DNA of 64,000 bases, taken from contig NZ_JBGNYA010000001.1 in the NCBI RefSeq assembly GCF_041477585.1, positions 124,001 through 188,000 on the forward strand. Reading direction: 5' to 3'. The notes below the pieces were generated by a model, which was not told the DNA's origin, did not search any database, and saw only the letters and a program-made list of their open reading frames with translations. The position numbers were made by a program, and so were the translations under genes. The stretch comes from Halobellus sp. MBLA0158. GTDB lineage: Archaea; Halobacteriota; Halobacteria; Halobacteriales; Haloferacaceae. How positions within the stretch are numbered: the stretch's first letter is position 1; every line of letters begins with the position of its first letter. Shown here in pieces: positions 32,516 through 40,672 of this stretch.

Positions 32516-32800
32516 TCACACCGGCGAGACGTCGACGTCGAGCGATTCCGGCTCGGCGTCGAGCAACTCGGCGATGCGCTCGCGCGCGGCGGCCTCGCTC
32601 TCGGCGACGACGACGAGCCCGTGCGCGCGGCCCTCCCCCGTCGCCTGATAGGCCCGTACGTCCGCTTCCGTCTCGAAGTCGGTCGCGTACGTCCGGAGGA
32701 TCGTCACGACGCGCTGTTCGGTCGCCGCGAGGTCGGCCTCGCCGGACTCGAAGTCGCCGAGCGCCTCTTCGATGTTCCGGAGCGCGGAGATGCGGTCCAT
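32516..32800 (-). CDS. small conserved haloarchaeal protein directly after mcm
   Basis: A 94-residue acidic protein (MDRISALRNIEEALGDFE, LAATEQRVVTILRTYATDFE, GLVVVAESEAAARERIAELL) with an alpha/beta pattern. Its ATG follows the mcm TAG with no intervening base (TAGATG), so it is almost certainly translated from the mcm mRNA. It could be an accessory of the helicase; there is no recognised domain. Confidence 0.75.
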   Translation of the reverse strand: MDRISALRNIEEALGDFESGEADLAATEQRVVTILRTYATDFETEADVRAYQATGEGRAHGLVVVAESEAAARERIAELLDAEPESLDVDVSPV

Positions 32801-35800
32801 CTACGTCGTCCGGAGGTAGTCCTGCCGAGGCTCGTAGAGCTCGCCCTTGCGCTTCAGGTTCTCGATCTCGCCTTCGGCCTTCGACTCGTCGAGGCCCAGG
32901 TCGGCGGTCGCGCGCTCGATCACCTCCTCGACGGGCGCGCCCTCCTCGTACTCGTCTTCCAGCTCTTCGATCAGGTGCTTGATGTTCTTGATCCGGTCCC
33001 GCTGGTTCTTCGAGGTGCCGGTCTCGACGATGTCGGCGTCGAACTCGCCCGTCTCGGGGTCCATCCCGATGTCGCGGAGACACGACTCGACGATCTCGGT
33101 CACGCGGACGGCGTCCTCGCGCTCGACCGTGTCGGAGAGGCGGAGCCGCGCCGACGCCTCGGAGAGCCGGACGAGCGCTTCGAGCTTCCGCGCGGTCACC
33201 GGCACGGGGGCGTCGTCGTCGGCACCCTTCGCCCGGAAGTCGACGTAGAAGTCGCGGATGACCTCCTTCGCCTCCTCGGTCATCGTCGGGTAGCAGTTGC
33301 GCTTGGCGTAGGCGATGTACTTCCGGAGGAGCTCGGCGTCGATCTCGGGGGTGACCTCCTCGGTGGCGCTGTCGACCTCGTCGTCTGTGAACTCCGAGCT
33401 CGGGACCTTCGACTTCTGGGTGTGGAGCTCGCCCGCGTAGTTGGTGTTGATGATGTGCTCTGCGAGCTCGGCGTCGGACTCGGGATCGGGGTCGTCGGTG
33501 ACGGTGAAGATCAGGTCGAACCGCGAGATGAGCGCGGGTTCGAGGTCGATCTGCTCGCCGATCGGTTCGTACTGGTCGAAGCGGCCGTACTTCGGGTTCG
33601 CGGCACCGAGTAGCGAACACCGGGATTTGAGGGTGGCGTTGATTCCGGCCTTCGAGACGGAGATGGAATTGTGGAGGACGACGCCGCCGCTGACGAACGT
33701 GTTCGTCGGCTCGACGGTCACGTCGTAGACCCACTCGCAGGCGTGCTCGCCCTCGTTCGGCACCGTCTGGACGTCCCGTACGCGGTAGTAACGCAGGTCG
33801 CACCTGGATTCCAGTGCGTCGATCCGCCTCTCCGCTTCCGTAAGTGCGTCTTCGATCGCGCCGACGGCGTTCCTTCGCATCTCGGCCCGTCGTGCGGCGG
33901 TGTAGCCGCCGTCTTCGGCGTAGTGGACGGCGCTCGTCGTCGCCGCCGGGAGCCGATCGGCGAGCTGTCTCCCCGACCAGCCGACGAGTTCGCGAGCTTC
34001 GGCGAGCGTCGAGACGTCGTCGATCCCGGCGCGGATCGTCTCGGTCCGCTCGCGAAGCGTCTCTAGCTCCGTTTCGACAGTGCTGATCTGGACGCCGTAT
34101 TCCTCATCGAGAGCCGCTCTGAAGCGACCGTCGAGCGGGATTCCGAGGAGGCGTTTGAGCGAGCGGAGTTCCCTCGCGGCGCTCGTCGGGAGGACGTCGT
34201 GATGGCGTTCCGTCTCGTTGCTCCGTTCGACGAACTGCTGGGCTTTCTCGTAGCGATCGTCGGCCGGTTCCACGACCGCTTCGACGAAGCGCTCCGTGGA
34301 ATCGCCCATCACGTACGTCTTCCAGGAATCCTCGGCCTCGTCGTGGTGGATCCGGGACGCCACGCCGATCTTCAGAAGCGCGTCGGCGTAGTCTTCGGCG
34401 AGGCCCGGAGAGGCGGTCGAGAAGGACATCGCCTCGCTTTCGACGCCGCCGTCGCCGGCGAACGCGCCGACGAGGAAGCGCCGGATCTCCTCTTCGGAGG
34501 CGCCGAGGACGGCCGCCGGCATCCGCTTCTGCCGCGATTTCTCCATCACTTCCGGGAAATTCGACTCGAACCACCGGTAGAGCTTCGTCGACACCCACCG
34601 CTTCGTGGTCGTCCCGGCGCCGTTGACCGCGTCCGTGCTCCCCAAGCCGAAGAGGTCGCCCATCAGCCGATCCATCCGGTCGAGGAGCCGTTCGTCCTGG
34701 TTCGAGAACCCGATCTCGTGGGTCCGGCCGCCGGAGTAGGAGTGTCCCTCCGCGGTCAGAAATCCGAGCACCTCCGCGAGATCGGGCGACATCTCGTTCG
34801 GGAAATCGACGTCGCGCTCCTTGCCTCGGTGCTCTTCGTCGGCGAGCGGCATCGGTGCCGCCGAGTTCGGGAGTTTCCGTGGTGCGGGGACGAAATCTCC
34901 CTCCGAGATGTCGGCGGCGTCGACCGTCCCGACCGCGCCCCCGTCGTCGACGAACATCGGGTGTTCCGGCGTGACCGTCACAGAGCGCCCGTTCGAGAGC
35001 GTGACGCGGACGAACTCCTCGGGCGCCTCGTGTCGGCTCACGCGGTCGATCGGGACTTTTTCGACGTCGTTCGCGTCGAGATCGACCGTGTGGACGCCGA
35101 CGTCGTCGACGGGGAGGATCTCGCAGTCGACACCGTCGACGACGTCGTCGGCGCGCTCGTCCATCAGGGAATCCACGAACGGGCCGATCTCGACGCGCCG
35201 GCCATCCGATAGGAGAATCTCGGATTTCGGGTGGTAGGACTGCTGTTCGAGCGCTTCGTGCATCGCGCTTCGATCCTCTGAGTTGTGTACGATCATTCCG
35301 TTCGCGACGAAATTGTGCGTTCCTTGCACGGTGAGATCGTACACCTTGGGTGACCGGTCGCGGCTCTCGATTTCATCGTAGATGGACTCGATCCGAATCC
35401 GAACATCGTCCAGCAGATCGAAGGCGGCCTCACTGACTCGCTCGAAGTTATCGACATCGACTGTTCTCGAGAACCATCGCGAGACAGTCGATCCCGCGAC
35501 GCCTAGTTCGTCCGCGAGCCGCTGGAACGAAACGCCGTGTCGTTCGAGTTCGGATCTGAGTTCGACCCACGACTCGGCCGTCGGCTCCGTATCGAGTAGC
35601 TTCCGGGCGCGTTCTCGGGCACAATCGCGGTCGCAACCGAGTTCGTCGGCTAACTGTCGCTCTAAGACGGGGATCTTGTCGTCGTCGGATGCCGGCGACG
35701 TCGGTTCGACTGATTCGATCCGACGCCACCGAACGTCGGCCGCGACCAGTTCGGAGACTCCTTCGATATCGGTTTCTACGACGGTTTTCAGGATATTTCG

Positions 35801-38416
35801 GAGTCGTTCGGCGACTGTTTCCCGTAGCGCGTCGTCCTGTTCCCAGTGGTAAGAGATCCGTTGCTGTGTGTACGCAGTCCCCGCAGCGAGTTCGCGCTGT
35901 GAGACGTGGTACTCGTCGCGGAGAACGTTGAGAACAGTCCACGACGGGGGTTCGTCTAACAGGTCGAGATCAGTGTACGCCTGGCGACGGCGTGCGGCGA
36001 ACGCAGAGACGATCCGTTTTGCTCGATGGAGCGAGGGGTTCGCATCGCCGTTCTCGAAGTTACAGTACGTCGCCCCGTTGAGTCCACATTCGGACTGATG
36101 AAGTCGCAGCGACTTCCGTATCTGCCGGAGTCGGTCTCCAATATCCGGGAGGACGTCGATAATCGCTCTGTCTCCGGTGGTCCGTCCAGCGGCCTCATCC
36201 AGCGCCGACTGCTTCCGGTCCAGCGTGAATCCGATCTCCCGGTTGTACGAATCTATGGAGTCCGCCGCAGTAATCGCCAAGACGTAGAGGTCACGCTTGT
36301 TTTCACGCGAACGCGTCTGTATCTGACAGCGAATGCTGAACTCCGAGAGGAGCATCTTCGACCCCAACAGCAGATCGTAGCTGCTGGAGTGGATCTTGAC
36401 CGACCGTTCGTCTACGGTCCCCTCCGAATCGGCGAGCGCTCGGATGAAAGCGGCCTTCGTTTCCCCATCGCTTCGAGTGACTTCGACCGGGACACGTTTT
36501 CCCTCGTACGTCTCGAGATTCAGCCCCGACTCAAGGAGGTCGTCGACGTACTCCTTCCCGTGGAGGCGGACTGTTTCGACCCCGTCGTCTCGCTGTTCGC
36601 TCGGGTGTCGGACCGCTTTTTTGCCGTACGCCTTCCGGCAGACCGACTCGAAATGACTGAGGAGTTGTTCTTCCTTGTTCGTAAACCGAATTCCGTGGCT
36701 TCCTCCGGTATCGTGGCTGTAGACGTTGCCGTCGCCGGCGAGATACCCTAGTATCGCACCCTTCGCCGGAGAGAGATCCGCCGCGGGACCGGAAGTATCT
36801 CCGGCCGTCTGCGGAGTTGGAGCCGACGCCGTACCCCCGTCAGTCGCCGTGTCCTGAACGGTCTCGGGAACGTACACCCAATCGCCGGCTTCGAGTTCCG
36901 CAGTCGCTCTCTCGCGGCGGTCGCCGCCCTCGAAGACGAAGAACGGATGGTCGGCAGTTGCAGACACCGACTCGCCGGATTCCAGCGTCACCTCATAGAG
37001 CGTATCGGGAGCGTTGTACTCGTGAACGGCAGTGACGGGGCGTTGAACGAGTTTTCCGTCCTGCGCGAGCGTCCAGACCCCGGTGACGTCGTCTCGGATC
37101 GTCCGACCGTTCGACAGCGGTTCTACCGTGCCTGACGATGCTGCCTCGCGGGCGAGTTCGCGGATCGGCCGGATCCCGTCTGTCGTGTGCACGAGCGTGT
37201 CTCCGGTCACACACCTCATCTTGTCGAGCTCGTCGACGGCCGCGATCCCCTTGTCGGCGAGCACGAGCGCGCCGGCTTCGAGCGTCCACTGCTGTCCGTC
37301 GCCGAAGTCGTCGCGGACGGCCGCCGCGGTGAGCCCCGCCGAGGAACTCCCTTTCCCCGACGTGTAGACGGATCGTGGAGCAATATTGCGTATATATTGC
37401 AACATTGCGCTCTTCCCGGTCCCGGGGTCCCCGATAAGAAGCATATGCAGGTCCCCGCGGATCCGGGATCCGTCCGGGAGGTGCTTCGTGACCCCCGAAA
37501 AGAGCTGGAGGATCATCGCGAGCTTCTCCTGCTCGTAGCCGTAGATCGAGGGCGCGACCGAGGCGACCATCTTCTCGTAGATGTCGGGCTCGTTCGAGAG
37601 GTCGACGATCTCGGCGACGTCCTCGTCTGTGATGTCCATATCCTCGAACTCCTCGTCTTCGATCTCCACCGAGACGCCGTCCATGTAGAGGTCGAAGATG
37701 GGCGTCTTCTCGTTGCCGGAGGTCTGCTGTTCGATGTGGAGGACGCCCGTGACGGTGACGTGGTCGCCCGCGGTCACCTTCCCGGTGACGTCGTCTTCGA
37801 GGTCGATGTCGATGCTCTGTGGCGTCTCGCCGCCCCGCAGGCCCTCGGGGCTCTCCTGAACGCGCACCTTCTGGGCGTCGACGAACTCCGACTGGTCGAA
37901 GTCGACGTGGAACGGCCCCTGGCGCTCGCAGCCCTGGCACTCGTGGGGCTCCTGGAAGCCGCTGTCCGATTGCGGAATGTAGGTCATCGTCCCGCAGCGC
38001 TGGCACTCGAAGGCGGCCTCGGTGATCTTCGGCCGGACGTCGGTGGCCTTGCGGACGATCCCCTGGACGGCGATCAGGCGCCCGATGTGGTCGTCGTGGA
38101 CCCGGATGTCACGGATGTCGACCGTCTCGGGGAGCCCGCGGAGGCGGACGTGCGCGCGGCCCAGTTTGACGTCGGCGGGGAGGTCATAGAGGCGCAGCGC
38201 CTCTTCTGCGTACTCGCGGATCTGGTCGGGCTGCTTGCGGTAGTCCTCGGCGAGCTCGGTGTCGAACTTGTAGAGGTCCTCGTAGTCGACGTAGAGCGAG
38301 CGCTGCTCGTTCGGGTACTTCTGCGCGAGCGTGCCGATCTCGTCGCGGTAGTACTTCCGGTAGAACTGGATGAACCGGTCGGTGAGGTCGCGCGAGTCTT
38401 GGGGGGCCTGGGCCAT
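32801..38416 (-). CDS. mcm: replicative DNA helicase MCM with two inteins
   Basis: The ORF encodes 1871 residues; removing two inteins (644 and 524 residues) leaves a 703-residue MCM, a normal archaeal size. The N-terminal domain has the zinc-binding cysteines CQRCGTMTY and CQGCERQG; the AAA+ core has Walker A LIGDPGTGKSAM and Walker B AAVDELDKM, then pre-sensor and sensor 1 (ISVSKAGINATLKSRCSLLG, GAANPKYGRFD), the arginine-finger region LISRFDLIF and a C-terminal winged helix. Intein 1 sits right after Walker B and intein 2 before the pre-sensor-1 hairpin, with only 14 extein residues between. cttacc at 38441-38446 is 28 nt upstream of the ATG. Confidence 0.97.
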   Translation of the reverse strand: MAQAPQDSRDLTDRFIQFYRKYYRDEIGTLAQKYPNEQRSLYVDYEDLYKFDTELAEDYRKQPDQIREYAEEALRLYDLPADVKLGRAHVRLRGLPETVDIRDIRVHDDHIGRLIAVQGIVRKATDVRPKITEAAFECQRCGTMTYIPQSDSGFQEPHECQGCERQGPFHVDFDQSEFVDAQKVRVQESPEGLRGGETPQSIDIDLEDDVTGKVTAGDHVTVTGVLHIEQQTSGNEKTPIFDLYMDGVSVEIEDEEFEDMDITDEDVAEIVDLSNEPDIYEKMVASVAPSIYGYEQEKLAMILQLFSGVTKHLPDGSRIRGDLHMLLIGDPGTGKSAMLQYIRNIAPRSVYTSGKGSSSAGLTAAAVRDDFGDGQQWTLEAGALVLADKGIAAVDELDKMRCVTGDTLVHTTDGIRPIRELAREAASSGTVEPLSNGRTIRDDVTGVWTLAQDGKLVQRPVTAVHEYNAPDTLYEVTLESGESVSATADHPFFVFEGGDRRERATAELEAGDWVYVPETVQDTATDGGTASAPTPQTAGDTSGPAADLSPAKGAILGYLAGDGNVYSHDTGGSHGIRFTNKEEQLLSHFESVCRKAYGKKAVRHPSEQRDDGVETVRLHGKEYVDDLLESGLNLETYEGKRVPVEVTRSDGETKAAFIRALADSEGTVDERSVKIHSSSYDLLLGSKMLLSEFSIRCQIQTRSRENKRDLYVLAITAADSIDSYNREIGFTLDRKQSALDEAAGRTTGDRAIIDVLPDIGDRLRQIRKSLRLHQSECGLNGATYCNFENGDANPSLHRAKRIVSAFAARRRQAYTDLDLLDEPPSWTVLNVLRDEYHVSQRELAAGTAYTQQRISYHWEQDDALRETVAERLRNILKTVVETDIEGVSELVAADVRWRRIESVEPTSPASDDDKIPVLERQLADELGCDRDCARERARKLLDTEPTAESWVELRSELERHGVSFQRLADELGVAGSTVSRWFSRTVDVDNFERVSEAAFDLLDDVRIRIESIYDEIESRDRSPKVYDLTVQGTHNFVANGMIVHNSEDRSAMHEALEQQSYHPKSEILLSDGRRVEIGPFVDSLMDERADDVVDGVDCEILPVDDVGVHTVDLDANDVEKVPIDRVSRHEAPEEFVRVTLSNGRSVTVTPEHPMFVDDGGAVGTVDAADISEGDFVPAPRKLPNSAAPMPLADEEHRGKERDVDFPNEMSPDLAEVLGFLTAEGHSYSGGRTHEIGFSNQDERLLDRMDRLMGDLFGLGSTDAVNGAGTTTKRWVSTKLYRWFESNFPEVMEKSRQKRMPAAVLGASEEEIRRFLVGAFAGDGGVESEAMSFSTASPGLAEDYADALLKIGVASRIHHDEAEDSWKTYVMGDSTERFVEAVVEPADDRYEKAQQFVERSNETERHHDVLPTSAARELRSLKRLLGIPLDGRFRAALDEEYGVQISTVETELETLRERTETIRAGIDDVSTLAEARELVGWSGRQLADRLPAATTSAVHYAEDGGYTAARRAEMRRNAVGAIEDALTEAERRIDALESRCDLRYYRVRDVQTVPNEGEHACEWVYDVTVEPTNTFVSGGVVLHNSISVSKAGINATLKSRCSLLGAANPKYGRFDQYEPIGEQIDLEPALISRFDLIFTVTDDPDPESDAELAEHIINTNYAGELHTQKSKVPSSEFTDDEVDSATEEVTPEIDAELLRKYIAYAKRNCYPTMTEEAKEVIRDFYVDFRAKGADDDAPVPVTARKLEALVRLSEASARLRLSDTVEREDAVRVTEIVESCLRDIGMDPETGEFDADIVETGTSKNQRDRIKNIKHLIEELEDEYEEGAPVEEVIERATADLGLDESKAEGEIENLKRKGELYEPRQDYLRTT
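33668..35239 (-). mobile_element. MCM intein 2 (524 residues, LAGLIDADG type)
   Basis: Boundaries follow from host conservation: extein EALEQQ, then SYHPKSEILLSDG, and at the far end VVLHN followed by SISVSKAG. The intein begins with Ser and ends in His-Asn with Ser at +1. Splicing block B has VTVTPEHPMFV, and the C-terminal block is VYDVTVEPTNTFVSGG. LAGLIDADG motifs are VLGFLTAEGHSYS and FLVGAFAGDGGVES, both with acidic residues, so the endonuclease may be active. An HTH-like segment (ARELVGWSGRQLADRL, then TTSAVHYAEDGG) lies at about 33880-34010. Confidence 0.93.
35282..37213 (-). mobile_element. MCM intein 1 (644 residues, LAGLIDADG plus HTH repeats)
   Basis: Inserted after DELDKMR; begins CVTGDTLVHTTDG (Cys1) and ends GMIVHN with Ser at +1. 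Block B is SVSATADHPFFVF. LAGLIDADG motifs are ILGYLAGDGNVYS and FIRALADSEGTVDE. Three XRE-like HTH segments follow: DRLRQIRKSLRLHQSECG (~36010-36150), VLRDEYHVSQRELAAGTA (~35830-35930) and FQRLADELGVAGSTVSRW (~35445-35570). The last is placed between two strands of the splicing fold (VRWRRIESVEPTSP and VYDLTVQGTHNFVANG). By eye it is richer in A/T than the extein. Confidence 0.93.
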
Positions 38417-38440
38417 CGCACCGGAGTAGGGACCTCACCG

Positions 38441-38446
38441 GGTAAG
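38441..38446 (-). promoter_or_regulatory. TATA-like box of mcm
   Basis: cttacc on the minus strand is centred 28 nt upstream of ATG 38416, indicating that mcm has its own leaderless promoter in the 68-bp gap after the preceding gene. Confidence 0.45.
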
Positions 38447-38484
38447 AGTCTTCGCCACCCGCGGCGGAAGTGATCGGTCGGGAC

Positions 38485-39186
38485 TCACAGCGACACGTCG
38501 GTCTCGATGTCTTCTGTGGCCTCGCGCAGGCCGTCCTCGCGGGCGTCCTCCGCGAGCCGCGTCGAGAGGTCCGCGTCTGTGAGCAGTTCCGCGAAGGCGT
38601 CGCGGAAGCGGTGGCTCGCGCGCCGGGAGGCGAGGTCGGCCGCCGCGACGCGGCGATAGCGGCGGACCGTCTCGGCGTCGGGCGCGGAGTCGACGCCCTC
38701 CGACGCCGCGAGCGATTCGGCCAGATCGACATCGTCGACATCCGCGCCGGTCCCGACGCCGCCCTCGTCGCTCGCCCGCGACACGAGCGCGCGGAGTCGC
38801 TCGTAGGGGAACGGGGCGTCGCGGTCGGTCGCCGCGACGAGGTGGAGGTCCATCCGCGCGCGGAAGATATCGTCCGCGTCTGCGTCGGTGTCGAGCGACG
38901 CCGCGAGTGCGGCGTCGGCGTCCCGCGACCACGACTCCGGCCCGGCGCCGTCGATCTCGGGTTCGAAGAAGCCGCGGACGACCTCCCGGAGGTCGGCCGT
39001 CGACAGCGACGACGCGAAGTCGTAGCGCTCGCGCATCTCCTCGACGAGTTCGGTCAGGCGCTCGTCGACGGTCGCGTCGTCGGCGCTCGACAGCGACCCG
39101 CGCGGGTCGGACTGGGACTCCGTCACGGTCTCCTCGCCCGTGGTCGACACGAACAGGTCGCGGAGTTCGGCCGTCTTGTCGTCCAT
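38485..39186 (-). CDS. conserved haloarchaeal protein upstream of mcm
   Basis: A 233-residue acidic, largely helical soluble protein (MDDKTAELRDLFVSTTGEE at the N terminus; ERLTELVEEMRERYDFASSL; VRRYRRVAAADLASRRASHR). No membrane segment, cysteine cluster or known catalytic motif is seen. ATG 39186 lies 27 nt after ctttgtacg on the minus strand. It precedes mcm on the same strand with a 68-bp gap and might belong to the replication gene cluster by context only. Confidence 0.7.
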   Translation of the reverse strand: MDDKTAELRDLFVSTTGEETVTESQSDPRGSLSSADDATVDERLTELVEEMRERYDFASSLSTADLREVVRGFFEPEIDGAGPESWSRDADAALAASLDTDADADDIFRARMDLHLVAATDRDAPFPYERLRALVSRASDEGGVGTGADVDDVDLAESLAASEGVDSAPDAETVRRYRRVAAADLASRRASHRFRDAFAELLTDADLSTRLAEDAREDGLREATEDIETDVSL

Positions 39187-39268
39187 CGGGCGGCGATACG
39201 CCCCGCGGACGTACAAAGATTGTCGTCGGGCGCGCCTCCGATGCGATCCGCACGGTCCCTACCCAATT

Positions 39269-39298
39269 CGTAAACCGAACGATTCATACGAGTTTACG
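39269..39298. promoter_or_regulatory. BirA-like biotin operator over the bioY promoter
   Basis: CGTAAAC (39269-39275) and GTTTACG (39292-39298) are perfect inverted half-sites with a 16-bp spacer. This matches the known BirA box arrangement (GTAAAC-N14-16-GTTTAC). The spacer contains attcata (39282-39288), centred 28 nt before the bioY ATG, so a bound repressor would cover the TATA box. Confidence 0.7.
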
Positions 39299-39312
39299 AG
39301 ACACGGGAGAGT

Positions 39313-39894
39313 ATGTCGACAGAGACGGAGTCGGTCGAACTCGTCGGCGACGACGTCGTCGGCAACGTCGCGCGGGCGGCGTTGTTTGCGGCGCTCACCG
39401 GCGCGTTCGCGTACGTGTCGTTTCCAAATCCGATCTCGCCCGTCCCGGTGAGCCTCCAGGTGCTCGGGGTCTTCCTCGCGGGGATCTTCCTCGGGCCGGT
39501 CTGGGGCGGCGTCTCGCTCGCGTTCTACCTCGCCGCGGGGGCCGCCGGCGCGCCGATCTTCGCGGGCGGCTCCGCCGGCATCGGCCCGCTCGTCGGCTAC
39601 ACCGCGGGCTACCTCTGGTCGTACCCGATCGCCGCCGCGCTGATCGGCGCCGTCGTCCACGGCACCGACGACCTCGCGGACCCGAAGAACGTCGGGACGG
39701 CCCGGCTCGTCGCCGGGATGGTCGCCGGGACGGTCGTGATCTACGCGCTCGGGACGGTCGGTTTCTCCCTGGTCCAGAACGTCGGGCTCGTGGAGGCCTT
39801 CACCGTGAGCGCGCTGGCGTTCGTGCCGTTCGAGGCCGTGAAGATCGCCGCCGCCGTCGGCGTCGTCCGGAGCGACGCGGCCGCGGCCGCGTGA
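39313..39894 (+). CDS. bioY: biotin transporter BioY (ECF S component)
   Basis: A 193-residue membrane protein with six helices and the BioY signatures PNPISPVPVSLQVLGVFLAG, LGPVWGGVSLAFYLAAGAAG, GAPIFAGGSAGIGPLVGYTA and AGYLWSYPIAAALIG. BioY binds biotin and works with an ECF module, which is encoded by the next two genes. The ATG is 28 nt after a TATA element lying between BirA-like half-sites, suggesting repression when biotin is plentiful. Confidence 0.96.
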   Translation: MSTETESVELVGDDVVGNVARAALFAALTGAFAYVSFPNPISPVPVSLQVLGVFLAGIFLGPVWGGVSLAFYLAAGAAGAPIFAGGSAGIGPLVGYTAGYLWSYPIAAALIGAVVHGTDDLADPKNVGTARLVAGMVAGTVVIYALGTVGFSLVQNVGLVEAFTVSALAFVPFEAVKIAAAVGVVRSDAAAAA

Positions 39895-39931
39895 AGCGCC
39901 TCGTCAGACTCAGGGCGACGAGAGCCGCACC

Positions 39932-40672
39932 GTGATCCGCACCGAGAACCTAGTCCACCGCTACGGCGACGCCGTCGCGGTCGACGGCGTCTCGATCGAG
40001 ATCGGGGACGGCGAGTGCGTCGTCCTCGCGGGCGCGAACGGCTCCGGCAAGACAACCCTCGTGCGGCACTTCAACGGCCTCTTAGAGCCCGATTCGGGAT
40101 CGGTCGCGGTGAACGGCCGCGCGGTCGGCGCGGACCTCGTGGCCGCTCGGACCGCCGTGGGGATGGTGTTTCAGGATCCGAGAGACCAGTTCGTCGCGGC
40201 CACCGTCGGCGCCGACGTCGCCTTCGGGCCCGAGAACCTCGGGCTCGAACGGGGAGAAATCGACCGGCGCGTCGCGGACGCGCTGGCAGCGGTGAACCTC
40301 GCCGGCCGCGAAGACGACCGCGTGACAGACCTCTCGGGCGGCGAGCGCGAGCGCGTCGCGATCGCGGGCGCCGTGGCGATGGAGCCCGACCACCTCGTCC
40401 TCGACGAGCCGTTCACCGGGCTCGACGCGCCCGCCCGCGAGTCGGTCCTCGATCGCCTCCGCGCGCTCGCCGCCGACGGAACGAGCGTCGTGGTCGTGAC
40501 CCACGACCTGCGCGACGTCCTCGACCTCGCCGATCGGGTGGTCGCGATGTCGGCGGGGCGCGTCGTCGTCGACGATGACCCCGAAACCGCGCGGGCGGCT
40601 CTTCCCGACTACGACGTGCGGGTGCCCGAAGCAGAGCGCGGGAGCACTGACGCGCGGAGCGACGGATGCTGA
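39932..40672 (+). CDS. ECF transporter ATPase (BioM-like)
   Basis: A 246-residue ABC ATPase: Walker A LAGANGSGKTTLVRHFNG, Q-loop VFQDPRDQFVAATVGADVAF, signature LSGGERERVAIAGAVAMEP, Walker B HLVLDEPFTGLD, and switch His in VVVVTHDLRDVLDLAD. It starts with GTG 37 bp after bioY and overlaps ecfT by 7 bp. It energises biotin uptake with BioY and EcfT. Only one ATPase gene is present, so the module is probably BioMNY-like with an ATPase homodimer. Confidence 0.95.
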   Translation: MIRTENLVHRYGDAVAVDGVSIEIGDGECVVLAGANGSGKTTLVRHFNGLLEPDSGSVAVNGRAVGADLVAARTAVGMVFQDPRDQFVAATVGADVAFGPENLGLERGEIDRRVADALAAVNLAGREDDRVTDLSGGERERVAIAGAVAMEPDHLVLDEPFTGLDAPARESVLDRLRALAADGTSVVVVTHDLRDVLDLADRVVAMSAGRVVVDDDPETARAALPDYDVRVPEAERGSTDARSDGC

